Assembly (NCBI GenBank): GCA_039881145.1
Contig: JAYKKI010000066.1
Location: 8,691,501 to 8,755,500, forward strand
Length of the DNA stretch: 64,000 nt
Reading direction: 5' to 3'
From: Druceiella hillmani
Taxonomy: Eukaryota > Arthropoda > Insecta > Lepidoptera > Hepialidae
Shown here: piece after piece, positions 39,740-52,349 of the stretch
How the letters are laid out: each line of letters begins with the position of its first letter
Position numbering within the stretch: position 1 is the stretch's first letter
Translations under genes and position numbers: made by a program
The notes under the pieces: generated by a model
What the model was told of the DNA's origin: nothing
The model's database searches: none
The model's input: the letters and a program-made list of their open reading frames with translations, nothing else

Positions 39740-41290
39740 AAGTATTTGCTTCATATTGGGTAACCAAAAAGACGTAATGATAAACTAAAAATTATAGTAT
39801 TAAATAAATTACAAACCCATTTAACTCGTAAGCTCATGGATATTAGACATAACTTGAATGCTTACAGGGATCGCAATTCACATATCAAAATTCACATTAC
39901 ACAACCGGCCTCGCATAACTGGCAAGTAATAAACGTGGGACAACCTAGTAAATATAAAACGCGGCTAAACGAACGCTGCAGAGCGTACAAAGAGCAGAGC
40001 ATACATAAGGCTCTTGAAGCGAGGGCGGGCGCCGCGAGACGGGACAGTAACAAGGACAACGGGGGCGGCCGCCGCTTTAGCTGCGACTCTCGCGTATCCC
40101 CTTCGCAGAAGGAGATATTTCGAAATGGATAATTATATTTTAACAGTGCATGGTCGTCTTTGATACGTTGAAGTGTCTTGCGGATACCCATGAATGACGA
40201 ACGAAGATCGAAGCGTAAAGCGTGGTAGCGTTTGACAGAATTTTTTTCAAGCCAACCGGTTCTTACACCGCCTCCAACATTTATACATCCCACTTTTTTT
40301 AATATACGATATCGGCATATCAGTGAAAGATTAGTATTTATGGACACGCAGAATTAAATTTCCATTAATTTTCTATGTTTTCGTAAAAGGCAAGATAATT
40401 TTTCGCATGGTTTTATAAAATGCTCTAATTTAAGGTAAAGTTTCATCTCTGAAATTAATAAAATTATGCAGTTTCTTCGTAAATATTGTATTGTGAAAGG
40501 GATAAGATTGTTTTTTTTTACGAATGATGTTTGAATTGAGATCATCTAATGTCCTCTCTATTGTTTCTATCTAAATATTAAACATAAATTCAAATGTCGC
40601 CGTTATTTTATCAGTTTGTAGCTAATAGTTGAAAAAAATTTTAAAAAATAACTATATCGTATCGAGTCTAATTTTATAGTAGTCAAATACTAATATGTAG
40701 CCTTTTGATATAAGTGGATTAATATTACACTATTTCACATTTCCTAAATTTCAAGTTAAATAAAATCATATCATAATTAAGAGGATTATTACTACTCGCA
40801 ATTCCTTAAGGATATTTAATCAGAATTTTCAGTTACACTTATATTTGAACCATAGACTTACTCCTATATCTAAACAGTGCTGAATAAAACCAGTCAGACT
40901 GAAAGAGCCATTCGAGAGAAATTACTAAGAAGCTTTAGTAATATATTATAATATGATAATTGGAGTTTCACAAGATTTTTGTCAAAGAACATTTTAATGC
41001 GTGATAAATATATGAATATTTCGAAACCTATATAAAGGTTGAAGAAAAACTATAGTTATCGTTCCAGATGACATATTTTTTCAAATATGCATCATGTTTT
41101 ACGCCTGGGAAGCGTACAATAAGCAAATACATTTACGGTTATCTGTATTCACAGCGAATATTTCCAAAAACCATGCCACGTCTGCGTCACATGGTTTGTG
41201 ACAACTTGAAATTTGGCAGAGTAACACAATTTTTTAACCTACATGCTTTGCGAGAGCTAACTTTTTTAAAATTATTATGTTAGAATTAAT
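39740..41290 (-). repeat. Block F, inverted copy 4
   Basis: Reverse complement of 29,990-31,860 and 10,000-12,300. The GC-rich core is 39,890-40,300. The AT-rich part follows to 41,290 and includes the CATGCCACGTCTGCGTCACA segment near 41,172 shared with 29,990. Confidence 0.75.
39890..40300. repeat. GC-rich conserved core of block F, copy 4
   Basis: The best preserved copy by eye: GGCGGGCGCCGCGAGACGGG and GGGGGCGGCCGCCGC are intact. The minus strand is open for 151 codons (40,347-39,892) and the plus strand for 98 codons (39,836-40,132), but the minus frame mixes pieces that lie in different frames in the 11,770 and 31,300 copies. I therefore annotate a repeat, not a gene. Confidence 0.65.
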
Positions 41291-43060
41291 AAAAACGTAA
41301 ATATTTAATTTTTCTTCCAAAATCTTTAATTTTCCTGATATGAAATGCGTGTTAGGATATTATTTAATTTCTTTTAGATTACAATTTTCATATTTGAAAA
41401 GACGTTACAAAATATGTGTGAAAGCAGAGAATTATCCCGCCCCACTTATTACCAAAACTACTAAGCTGAAATAATGAATAATACAGTGTTAATAAAATCT
41501 AACCAGAAGGCTACAGGTTTAATATAGCTATTACCCTAAATTTTATGTCTCTTTAAACAGGCACCATGTTTTTACGCGAGTGAAAATTACAGTAGGCAAT
41601 GCATTAACATTTTGAAAAAATTAAGTTTTTAAATAAGTTAATGGAAATACTATATACCTTTTAACATTTGCAGTGTCTACATGTCTATGGAACTCTCACA
41701 ATGTCAGTTCTACTCGAAGTTAACAGGTTTTTTCTATCGATATTTCACCGCTAACAAATACAAGTAAACGAACAAATTAATAATTATCAAATGGGTGTTT
41801 CTTCAATATCAGCTTAGTAGTTATTGAGATACCTATACAATAAAAGGTTAATTGTTGGAATTAAATAAAGTCATTCACTAAATATAAATAGCTCGGCAAG
41901 TTTTTACTTTTTAACTACATAAGTTACAGTTTCTAGAAACTTTGTAAATTTGTATGCTTAAGAAACATATACTTATCCACATATAAATCGCCCAACCAGT
42001 CTTCTAATCCTGCCCTGCTTTTCAATCATGCTTACTGAGTAGTCAATGAAATTTGCTAAATAAATTTCAAATTTGGATTATAATGTGATTAAATATGGTG
42101 TTATGAAGATATGAATTTCAAAAGTGGTGTTTTACCACTTTTAGTAAGTTTTCTGTAGCTTATTCAACCGTAGACGATAAATAGCTCTTTATGTATTTAC
42201 ACTTATATGTATTATATATATTGAATCAAAGCCGGACTGGTATCGTTGTAGGAAAGTGATCGCGGTTAGGGAATCATAAAGGTCATCAAGTCCAGGTATC
42301 ACTTGCGGCCCACTGAATATACTCGAGCGTCCTCCAGTCGCGAACCAGCCGTCGATTTTTACTTATTGAATTACATTTTGACTTTTGTTTTTCACTCTCC
42401 ATTTGTCAAGAGCTAAATAGTGTTTTAAACTGATTTATTTACGAAGATATAAAAAACGGATTTTATTGGAAGAATTTATCCATGTTTTATGGAGTTTAAT
42501 CAACTTTATAGCACGTTGTTTCGTTTTCTTTAAGGAGCTGGCGTTGAATTGAATTCATTTTAATGCACGGGGCGCCTGACTATGCATCGTTTGTTGTCGC
42601 GTAATACTTTATATCTTATGTGAGATATAAATATATTTATATTTCACTGTTTTTGAAAAACGTATTTCGGTTTCATTTTATTATAAAGTGTGACGAAGAA
42701 ATCCATTGCTGCTACAGAAAAAATTATCATTATGAAATTAAAATTATTCAGATCCTCTGAGGGGTATTAATTTAATATTATGTGTTAAGCAACTAAATCA
42801 ACCAAGAGTGACTTAAATTTACTTCCTGAAAATCGTACAGCTACCTTTAAGAAAATATTGGGTTTATTGTTAAAAAAAATTTCAATAAAAAGATATGCAT
42901 CTTACCGGGTATTGTTAATATTTGTAAATAATAACGTACCTTCATTAATAGTTAACATTATAAGCACGAATATCAAAAACCAAAAATCGGGCAAAGTGCA
43001 GGCGTGGGACGCTCATCGAGGATTCCGTATATCGTTTAAAATGAAATTACTTTATGTACT
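41290..43060 (-). repeat. Block E, inverted copy 3
   Basis: Reverse complement of 8,450-9,990, including the middle part missing at 28,700-29,260. The conserved moderately GC-rich piece lies at 42,225-42,360 (GATCGCGGTTAGGGAATCAT, ATACTCGAGCGTCC). The end at 42,780-43,030 matches 8,460-8,700. Confidence 0.75.
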
Positions 43061-43103
43061 CATCCCTTAATTAATTATAAGGATGTACTAGTGCAATAAA
43101 TAC

Positions 43104-44430
43104 TTAATAGTTTCTTATATAATTTAGCAGGGGCACTTAAATATTACAGCAAATCTCTCAAAAATAATGACTTTGTGTTCAGTATTTTCGGAAATAAGAA
43201 AAGAGAATACATTTTTCTCGATATTCTCTTTCGATAGATATACTACATTAAATTATTAAAAAACTATTTTAAGACCCTTATAACTAGTCCTTTCAAACGA
43301 TACCAGGCCAAATGTAGAATTTATTTTTTTTTTCCCGAAAATTAATTTGTTCCCATCCCTAGCCTTCTAAAATTTCCATATGCTTTTTTTTAAGTATTAG
43401 GGTATTCGTGTGGGAGTTATGTGAGTGTTAATAAATTTTCTTACTGAACCAAGTTTTATGTTTCTACGTCAAGCAGCCTCTGAGAAAAACGGCTCTTACA
43501 AACGAACCGACAGGCTCCAAGTCTCTTTAGATATATCATTATTGCTCGTTACCCACAAAAAGTAAAATAAGTATGATGCACTCTACAGCCATTTATACAT
43601 AATAAAACAATTGTGTTCAACCATATAAGTAAAATAAGTATGATACAGTCTACAGCCATTTATATATAATACACTCTACAGCCATTTATACATAATAAAA
43701 CAATTGTGTTCAACCATTTATACATAATAAAACAATTGTGTTCAACCATATAAGTAAAATAAGTATGATACACTCTGTAGCCATTTATACATAATAAAAC
43801 AATTGTGTTCAACCATTTATACATAATAAAACAATTGTGTTCAACCATAATAAAACAATTGTGTTCAACCATATAATAAAACAATTGTGTTCAACCTTAA
43901 TAGTTTGTTATATAAGCAGGGGCACTTAAATATTACAGCAAATTTCTCAAAAATAATGACTTTCAGTATTTTCGGAAATAAGAAAGGAGAATACATTTTT
44001 CTGGATATTCTATTTCTATAGATATATATAACTAGCTCTTATAACTAGCTTTAACCTTAACTAGATTTGCTTATAACTAGCTCTTTCAAACGATACCAGG
44101 CCAAATGTAGAATTTATATTTTTTTCCCGAAAATTAATTTGTTCCCGTCCCTAGCCTTCTAAAATTTCCATATGCTTTTTTTTTTAAGTATTAGTATATT
44201 CGTATGGGAGTTATGTGGGTATTAATAAATTTTCTTATTGAACCAAGTTTTATGTTTCCACGTCAAGCGGCTTCTGAGAAAAACGGCTCTTACAGACGAA
44301 CCGATAGGCTTCAAGTCTCTTTAGATAAATCATTATTGCTCGTTACCCACACAAAGTAAACTAATTATGATACACTCTACAGCCATTTATACATAATGAA
44401 TAATAAAAAAATTGTGTTCAACCATATAAG
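43104..44430. repeat. Direct duplication of a D(-)/B(+) junction, two copies of about 525 bp
   Basis: The segments 43,104-43,630 and 43,898-44,430 are very similar direct copies. Each starts in inverted block D and switches to direct block B at about 43,508 and 44,300 (CGAACCGA-AGGCT-CAAGTCTC). The same junction in both shows that the D/B rearrangement preceded the duplication. The space between holds a nested minisatellite. Confidence 0.85.
43560..43895 (+). repeat. Nested minisatellite, 24/32/71-bp units
   Basis: The sequence AATAAAACAATTGTGTTCAA occurs seven times (about 43,602 to 43,875), sometimes as a 32-bp unit with CCATTTATACAT and sometimes as part of a longer unit with AAGTAAAATAAGTATGATA-ACTCTACAG. 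It grew from block B sequence present once at 5,980-6,040 and 44,380-44,430. A 74-codon minus-strand frame is only the translated repeat. Confidence 0.9.
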
Positions 44431-45150
44431 CCTTTCTCGCATGAAAAACTAAGAAACCAAGCAATAGCTTCTGTATATATTATTGGCACGGTGAATAATT
44501 ATATTATTTAACTTTCAGCTGTATATTTTCATTATAATTTTTTTTTGCCAATTGATACGTTGTAAATATTTAATTTTCTGCATATATCGTATGAGTTGCT
44601 TTTGGTTTACAGAAAATCACTCAGGCTGCTTTTGTCCCGGCGAACCTTATCTCGAATTAAATTATAAATGCAAAAGTGTGTATATTTTTCCTTCTCTCAT
44701 GTCGCAAAAGAGCGACGGATGGGTGTGCATTTTTGCATAGATATAGAGAAAAACGTCTTTGGGAAAACTCTAATTTGGAACTGGGAAAGTTTACAAATAA
44801 AATAACGAAGCAATGCAGCAACGGAGCTACAGGTTGATGGTATTCTTTATAACACTACAAACGTAAAATGCAGGAGCGATATAATCATTCTGTTTAACTG
44901 TTGTAGGGCCCGAATGCTAATTAGCGAATTTTCCGAGAAAGTCCAGAAGAGATGAAAAACGCAATAGCTGCTGCGCGACTGAAATTTAATTACCAAATAA
45001 TTATGGTAAAGGGTTTAATTAAAGCCATCTACAAATATACATTTCCGACGAATTTATAAAATTTCCTAAAAGTTGAAATATTTAAAATAAATATATAAAG
45101 AGATATCAAAAAAATTGTCAAATTTTAAAAGATCAATTTCTATATTTCGT
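44300..45150 (+). repeat. Block B, distal part
   Basis: It matches 5,890-6,690 and 36,740-37,320. It includes AAGAGCGACGGATGGGTGTG near 44,707 and CCGGCGAACCTTATCTCGAA near 44,638. Followed 0.6 kb later by block C, it gives the B-to-C order of the parent unit. Confidence 0.8.
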
Positions 45151-45734
45151 GAATTATGTCAGAGGGAAAACTAATTTTTTCCTATAAATATTTCAAACAA
45201 ATTCCCAAAAGTAAAGTATACTCGAAAACAAATAATAACCATTGTAAAAACTGACGAGTCCAATCGATCTGCCTTTGGCTACTCAAGAAAATGTCGCTAT
45301 AATGAAATTAATTATAGTGTTATTTTAAAATTTTATTTGATGAATTTGGTAAACCACTTTAGTAAAAGTATTATAATTTTCTGAAAAATATAATGATAAA
45401 CTTTTCAAGAAAAGTATGAATATTTTTTTTTATAAAAAAATATATTAATAAATATATTAATATAAAAATATATCTTTATAAACATCGGCTTGTTGGTCAG
45501 AATTAATCGCGCGTTATTTACCAAAAATCTTGCAGCTGTGTTAAACATTCATGTGTACACCCACTAATTCTTCATTAATGATATACACCCATTAATTCTT
45601 ACGAATAAATATATAAATAGATCCGTTATCCATACATACCCACACACACACACACACACATACACACACACGCGCGTGTGTGTGTGTGTGTATTTGTGTG
45701 TATGTTTATGTATATATACACATGTAATTAATAA
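45151..45734. other. AT-rich linker with CA/TG tract
   Basis: No gene was recognised. A (CA)n run passes through CGCGCG into a (TG)n run at 45,640-45,690, creating a perfect 24-bp palindrome at 45,662-45,685 that could form cruciform or Z-DNA. A short TA run follows. Confidence 0.7.
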
Positions 45735-47230
45735 ATCGGATGCTGTTGCTAAAAAACAGTCGTGCAACTGTGTGAAATATTAGGGTGACAATTACCTAAA
45801 ATATAAAAATTGTTTTTACAAATAAATAAAATTCGATAAAATAGCTCTTGTAAAATTCTAATGTTCTTCTTGATACATTCGCTTATTTTCAATAATAAAT
45901 TAATCACGCGCTTTTCGTTTAGAAAACAAAATGCATTTCTCGGCATTGCATTTTAGCATATTATAGGATTTTAGTATACAAATTACAAACCGGGTATACA
46001 GTATCATATATATAAAATTTTAGCTAAAGAAATTTTGAAGAAGATTACTTATACTTTAAATATATATCTTATTTTTATCAAATTATGTCATTTTCTAAGT
46101 AATAAAATATGCTCGTGATAAATTTTTTTATTCACCGACAAGAAAAATATACTTTTTAATTTTTTTATTTAAATGATATATTATTATGCTATCGGGAAAA
46201 TATTGAAAGCCTGAAATAATTTACTTATAAATAATCACATCGTCTTCCGTACAAAACATCGTAATTTTGGTACGTATGTTAAATACATACTTTAATTTAT
46301 CAGTCGATCTTCATAATCATATTTCCACTAAAGCAAGGTAGGTATCAATAGCAAAATAATACTATATTACATATTCGTTTAGAAAGGGCCTCTCTTTATG
46401 TTACGAAAGTTAGTTTTTTGTTGTATATGGTATGAAAAAAGAGTCAAGCTCTTTTCTAATATATGGCAATTTATTGAAAAAAACCGGTTAAAAATGTCTA
46501 TTCCCTGTATTTTTGGCAATAATTACCATATCTAACGTCTGTATTTGACAAGCACCTCTGATAAAACTCTCATAATTTACAAGAAGAGGGTTCAAAATTT
46601 GACCTGTATTGATTTTTCAATGCACAAGTCCCACAAGCAATAAAAAAATAAAAGTATTTTTTGAAAAATATATTCTGTATGCAGGTAGCCTACTTTATTA
46701 TATTTTTAATCGAATTTCCAAGCCGTAGAAACATATATAAAGGGCTATTGTATTATTTTTTCTTCGTGTCCTTTCAATTATTAAAAAGTATCAAATAAAT
46801 TACCTCAAGACTGATGCCCGAGGAAAAGAAGTAAGGCCTCGAATCCAACACCAACCTGAATAGCGTGACGAGAATGCCGTGAATGGATGAGACGGTGAAA
46901 TGATATCGTTAATTTGGCATAATATGAACTATTTTCCTTCATCCTATTCTATTTATTATGTACTTATCCATTAAATATATTTAAGTTTATTATGGTTGAA
47001 TCGTATTTCAAAATGTTATTAAATGGCATTTATGAAAGTATCAGAATAATATCATACTTGATTAGACTAAGTGTAAAATACAATAACTTAACTGTAGAAT
47101 TTTTTTCTAAAAATTGCATAGGATTAGAATTAACAAGTATCATATTTTGACCCAGGTAAAAGAAACACCCTAATGTCGTTTACGCTAAGCATACTACAAT
47201 ATATTAAGAGAATTAAATATTTGTAATGTA
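45735..47230 (+). repeat. Block C copy 2
   Basis: Colinear with 26,830-28,400. Landmarks are AAAAAACAGTCGTGCAACTG near 45,752, ACGTATGTTAAATACATACT near 46,271, CAAGACTGATGCCCGAGG near 46,805 and CGTTTACGCTAAGCAT near 47,176. No conserved frame is present. Confidence 0.8.
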
Positions 47231-47359
47231 TTAATTGACTCAAAGAAAGTAGCAATATAACTATAGAACTGGAGGTTAATTAAATTTTCATTAAATCCTA
47301 ATATTGGTTTTATAATGGAAAAACCTTTGTTTGCTTTCTTAGGGTTGCACAAGATTATA

Positions 47360-47650
47360 GTTAACCTGATTAACATACGACTTTCGCATTATTCGTAATA
47401 TCTTAATGGCTATAAAATATATCATATATTTTAGAGTTTGTGTGGATACAAATAGTAATTTACGCAGTGATATTCGGGGCATATCAAACACAACTTTTAT
47501 TTTATATTATTTAAACCGTAAGTGACTATGGAAAGCGTTTTGACTACAAAAAGTTTCAAAGGAGAATGTAGATAAACATTACAGGTCGCCTATTGAGACT
47601 GCTTTTTATCGCAAAATCTGACGACCAAAACACATTTGATTGAAACAATA
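47360..47650 (+). repeat. Single-arm paralogue of the large hairpin
   Basis: It aligns with 7,190-7,440, the loop edge plus the right arm of the inverted repeat (TTATTCGTAAT-TCTT, TGTGGATA-AAAT-TAGTAATTTAC, AAAAAGTTTCAAA). No inverted partner is present here, which shows the ancestral arrangement had one arm. Confidence 0.7.
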
Positions 47651-48399
47651 TTTTCTATTATAACTACACCAAAGTAATATATCAAAACTGCTGTAGAAAA
47701 TATTAAAATCAACAAAACAATTCATGAATGAGTATGGCTGAATATTTTGAAATACTTGAAATATTATACATTATATTTTGAAATATTATCTCTTCGTTTA
47801 ATAAAATTAAGACATAAAGTTTTGATTTCATTTAAACATAAGTTGCATAAATATACCGTATTGTCTTTACCTAAACAATTAATAATTTTAGTCATTTTAT
47901 TTTTTTAATTACAATTTTTGAATCGACGTTAATTGATTTGGTTTCATTACATTTGGTTGGGTTAATTTATATTTTTATTCAATTTGGCCGATAAGAGTTT
48001 AGACGAGAAGAGCCTTACTTCTCTCCCTCGGGTATCAGTCTTGAGGTAATTTGTTCGATGCTTTTTAATAATTGAAAGGGCATGATTTTTATTCAATAAG
48101 GAATTATTTTTTAAATTGTTTATAATTTTGGAAAAAGTAATAAATCATATTTTTAAATATATTCTATTTAAAATTTTATATAATCTAATAAAAATTTATT
48201 GGCATAAGACTCCTTTCACATTGACACATGAAACGCTAAGAGGTTATATCGACACATCGGTTTTATCGACACATGACCCTGTATAGATTAATTTATATAA
48301 ATATTTACAAATTTTATATTAATCATCTATAGATTAATTTATATAAATATTTACAAGTTTTTTTAAAAAGTCAAACATGGTTGTACTTAAAAAACAATT
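47651..48399. other. AT-rich sequence with an inverted fragment of block C
   Basis: The segment 47,960-48,110 is the reverse complement of 46,740-46,860 (shared CCTCGGGTATCAGTCTTGAG near 48,027). The sequence TATAGATTAATTTATATAAA occurs twice, near 48,282 and 48,329. The rest has nothing recognisable. Confidence 0.55.
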
Positions 48400-48960
48400 T
48401 TGCCTAAACACTTCCAAAACCAAAATTTATTGGTGACATTCTTTTAATATTGCACAGAAATAAAATATGTACAGATAATAAATAACAATTTTTAAAGTAC
48501 GTACGTATCACACGAAATAAAATTATAACCTACTTTTACTTCAGTATAATTTTTTAAATTAACTTATTCGAGAAAACGACTATAAATACGACACTACCAC
48601 AAAGGTCAGTAAAATGTGACCATTATCACAATGTGCGCAAGTTATTTTAAAATATTTATTTAATATTCTTAATTGTCCTTAATGAAGTATGTTAGAACTT
48701 AGTAGAAATTTTACTTCTACCATATGAATTCCCATTGTCATTTCATTAGGTAACAACTGTTTAATTTAAAACAATATATCACTGTCTTAATCACAGCGCC
48801 ATTTAATAACAACTGACATTACGACATATATTTAAGATGGGTATTTCATCGTGAATACCATACTACAATACTAAGGGCGCGAGTATAGAAGCTTTTATGT
48901 GTTTGCAGGTGAGTAATATTTAAATAAAAATTATTATGACACAAAAATATGTGTTTAGAC
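48400..48960 (-). repeat. Block B, inverted proximal part
   Basis: Reverse complement of 4,840-5,400 and 15,640-16,200. Shared signals are GTTACCTAATGAAATGACAA near 48,750 (read on the minus strand) and the GTCACATTTTACTGACC segment near 48,610. Confidence 0.6.
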
Positions 48961-49549
48961 ATATTACAAATCAAGCGCTACACGTCTTATGTCTGTAGTT
49001 ATAGTTCATGTATTCATACCACTCGGCTTAGTCGATTAATATTGTAGGATGTTATATTGAACACATTTCATAGCCGTGTTATATTTACATGACGCCGGAA
49101 GTTTTAGTTTTTCTATTTGTAAGAGTTTGTAGCTCAAATATACTTTCAACAAGATTACCACCAAATTACTTCCACAAAAAAACCGGTTGAGTGCCAGCTA
49201 TGCAAGGGTATCGGCGGTTTCGTAAAGCATATCGTAATGCATCTGTTATTACTTCAATCGTTGTTACTAATAGGTTATTAATAAACACTCATTTCGTACC
49301 TTATTATATTCATTACGTAAATATATTTCAGACATAATTTCTTTATAATATATAATCATCATCTATCATTTAGCTATATAAAACAATTTATTTACTGTAA
49401 AAATGAGTTATTCCTATAACAATTTATTCGAATATACAATCCAAACGTAAACAGAAAAAAAAATTATTTCAAACTGACGCAACAAGTCCTTTATTTCGGA
49501 GGCGAGCAATTCAATACACGCAAGTTTAAAAAATAATTTTTCGTTCAAA
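48961..49549. other. Unassigned sequence
   Basis: No gene, RNA or block match could be recognised. Confidence 0.4.
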
Positions 49550-49914
49550 TATTTGGAAATTTTACTTTATTTCATATAAATGATGCAACATATTTCTCGA
49601 ATTAAATATTGAAATAACGACGGAACTTGCTGAATAATATCGATTTAATGAAATATTGAATATCCAAATGAGTTATATTTCTGTTTTATTTTCATTTAAT
49701 TATCCTTTTACGAAAAATATGACGAATTATACCGTTTTGATATTTTTGATTAATTTTTAATAATATGAGATTTACTTAAAATTTGATGCGGGAAGTATTC
49801 AAAAGTTGCGGAAGGAGTTCACTCAATGTCAATAATCAACATGAAATTACAAGTCCACGAAAATAAGTATACATGTATGTGTAAATATATGTATACATAT
49901 ATATATATATATAT

Positions 49915-49986
<72 letters not shown>

Positions 49987-51650
49987 ATGTATGCCGTCGG
50001 ATATAAGTGATTAAATGAGAATCTGAGCGACTAATTCAAATGTTTATGCACATCCACTCAAAATCGCGATCGGGTCTGTTTCCATCTATTTTACGAAAAC
50101 AAAATCGGATATTGATACATGAGTAAAAATCGTAAAAAGTGATCCCCTATTGAGCAAAAAGTTCTAACAATATTAATCGTGCTTTATATATTAGATAGCG
50201 CCAGTAGAATAAACGCAATTTACGAGTGATAAGTTACATACTTGAATACAATACCAGCTCTGACAGAATTCCCTAAGGGATGGAAGTTGGCAATATTCAA
50301 CAAATATATATATATATTGTGAACTAACCGGCGCAGCTGCTGCCCTAAAAGTTTTTCACCACGATTCACAAGCAAAGTCAGGATTTCACGAGCAAAGTGA
50401 AGAGTCACTGGATGGCTATACTACTTCCGAAATATTGTTTAAACGTCCAATTTTTCAATATTCAAATTGTACGTCATGGGGTTTCTGAGATTAAAACCTA
50501 TCACACAGAACAGAAGAACACACGAATGACATTATAAGCATTCCGGTTTTATAAATACCATTGATGGGTTAGAGAAATTTAAGATTCGTTATTTTGTTAC
50601 GTATTTATATATAATGTATATTAATAAAATTCGATGCCATCATTCGTATTAACTATGACATCAGCTAACGTTGCAACATTTTACCTATGAAACATATGTT
50701 TCATCGTACCAAGATATATTTTATTGCAATTAAAACTATAAACGTTACCTAGCGCGAATGTGTAAAAAACATTTTACAATTAGGTTTATTTTAACGTTGT
50801 TACAAGTGTTGTTTCTTTTTATTTTTTCTTCTTTACATATTCCATTGAAAATTATTAAGTTAGTTTATTGAATGGTGGAATTATACTTAAATTTTAGAGT
50901 GTATTTTGCAAATCATACTTTTAGTTTAATGTTGGATTAGTTGTCTCTCTTCTATTAAAAGAGGATGTTTTTATAAATACGAGTATTTTATCTATTGTAA
51001 ATAAAATATTTTTTACAAAATTTCTAGAATTGTGAAAATAATCTTTTGATATTTATATAGGGCCTTATTCATTTAAGAGGCACCTTTAAGTCTGAAATAA
51101 GTTACGAATAGTGTAACAAAGATTCAATGACAAAAGATTGTAGAAGGATATCCCCGAGTGTGCCGTTTCATTATTTATTGATGTACGTCTTATGGAAGAA
51201 ACCATGAGTACTGATCAAGGACCTAATATGCAATTTGAGAAGCCAACTAAGTCACCAAAAACACTGCATACAGAGCCTTAACATGTATCTAGTCCGACGG
51301 ACAAAGTTGCGATAGTTACAAAATGAGACAGTTAGCTAAAGTTGATATACTTATACATTCATATTCAAATTCATCGGAACAATATAATAAAATCTTGTAA
51401 TATTTCCAAATTTTCATCATAATAATCCAAAGCTATGAGTCTTGGGCCTAAGTATCATAAAAAGAAAAATGTGATTCTTTTATAGAGGAAATTAAATGTG
51501 CCTAATGCATTTTGGATGTGGCATTGAGCTTTTAATTATGATTATACTGTTTTTTATAATGAGAGGAAATTTTCACCAGTCTGTTTGACTGGAGATGGCA
51601 TATTTTATTAAAAAATGGCACCTATATATAAGTTAATTCTGCTCACAAAC
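49550..51650 (+). repeat. Block G copy 3
   Basis: Matches 32,160-33,430 in direct orientation and 1,550-3,010 in reverse. Landmarks are TTTCTCGAATTAAATATTGA near 49,591, CGAGTGATAAGTTACATA near 50,223, CTAGTCCGACGGACAAAGTT near 51,289 and GTGGCATTGAGCTTTTAATT near 51,518. A tandem ATTCACAAGCAAAGTCAGG / TTTCACGAGCAAAGTGA doublet lies near 50,365-50,400. Confidence 0.75.
49895..49982. repeat. (TA)n microsatellite within block G
   Basis: Long TA tract. The corresponding part of the 32,160 copy (near 32,590) has only a short ATATAAATAT, so it expanded in this copy. Confidence 0.9.
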
Positions 51651-51679
51651 ATTTTAATCTTATGTAAATTGATAATTTA

Positions 51680-52345
51680 ATTAGACTATCAAATGAAACT
51701 ATGTGATGTGATATTTCTATTGTTATTTACATTTTTATTATTGGTTAAGAGTTTTCTTAGTTCAATCAACCATGTAAATAAAAATTTTAAAAAAATAAAA
51801 AAAGAAAAGAAAAAAATAATATTGAGTATTTAAATAAAATGGATGATATGTATAATTAGTAATATAACCTTGTCTTAACCATCAGATACCCTTGCTGTTG
51901 CATAAATGTATTACTGAGAATAATATCCATTTAATTTTATTACATACACCGGAATATTTGCATTGTATAACCTCACAGAATAACATCAATTTAATTTTTT
52001 GTCCTCACTAAAATACTTGTATATTATATAACTTTCGAATATACAATACACTCAATGTAAATATATACACGAAAATATAATAAACTCCCTAAGATAACCG
52101 GTGGGAAAACCCGCACAAACCCGACTACTGTTATTATTTTGTGTAATATATACGAGTAAATGCTGTTGGAAGTTCCTAAGAGTTAATCTTTGCTAATAGC
52201 CCACCTGAAGATGTTGTAATACAACGACACTTAGATCGTGGTAAAAAACCTAAAGAAAGTGGAAATAATATTACATCACGTAATTTCATTTTATTGTGAA
52301 TAAGGAATTTCTACAAAATTAACGCCAAATATATTCAAAATTTAA
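51680..52345. repeat. Block W fragments
   Basis: The segment 51,690-51,780 resembles the reverse-oriented W end at 23,550-23,600 (AAATGAAACTA-GTGATGT). The segment 52,180-52,345 is a direct W copy with GCTAATAGCCCACCTGAAGA near 52,192 and GAATTTCTACAAAATTAACG near 52,305. The DNA between is unassigned. Confidence 0.6.
52201..52241 (+). ncRNA. Hammerhead-like ribozyme motif, core mutated
   Basis: CCAC, CTGAAGA, T, GTTGT-AAT-ACAAC, GACA, then a weakened stem III (ACT-TA-GAT), C, GTGG. The second core box is GAC instead of GAA, so it is probably inactive, but stem I, the first core box and stem II are unchanged. Confidence 0.5.
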
Positions 52346-52349
52346 TTAC

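Noticed and set aside
39892..40347. Minus-strand open frame of 151 codons in the block F core
   Set aside because: Paralogous cores encode the matching peptide pieces in different frames with stops between them, and long frames are expected by chance in GC-rich patches with few stop codons.
43660..43884. Minus-strand open frame with repeated VEHNCFIM-like segments
   Set aside because: It is only the translation of the minisatellite.
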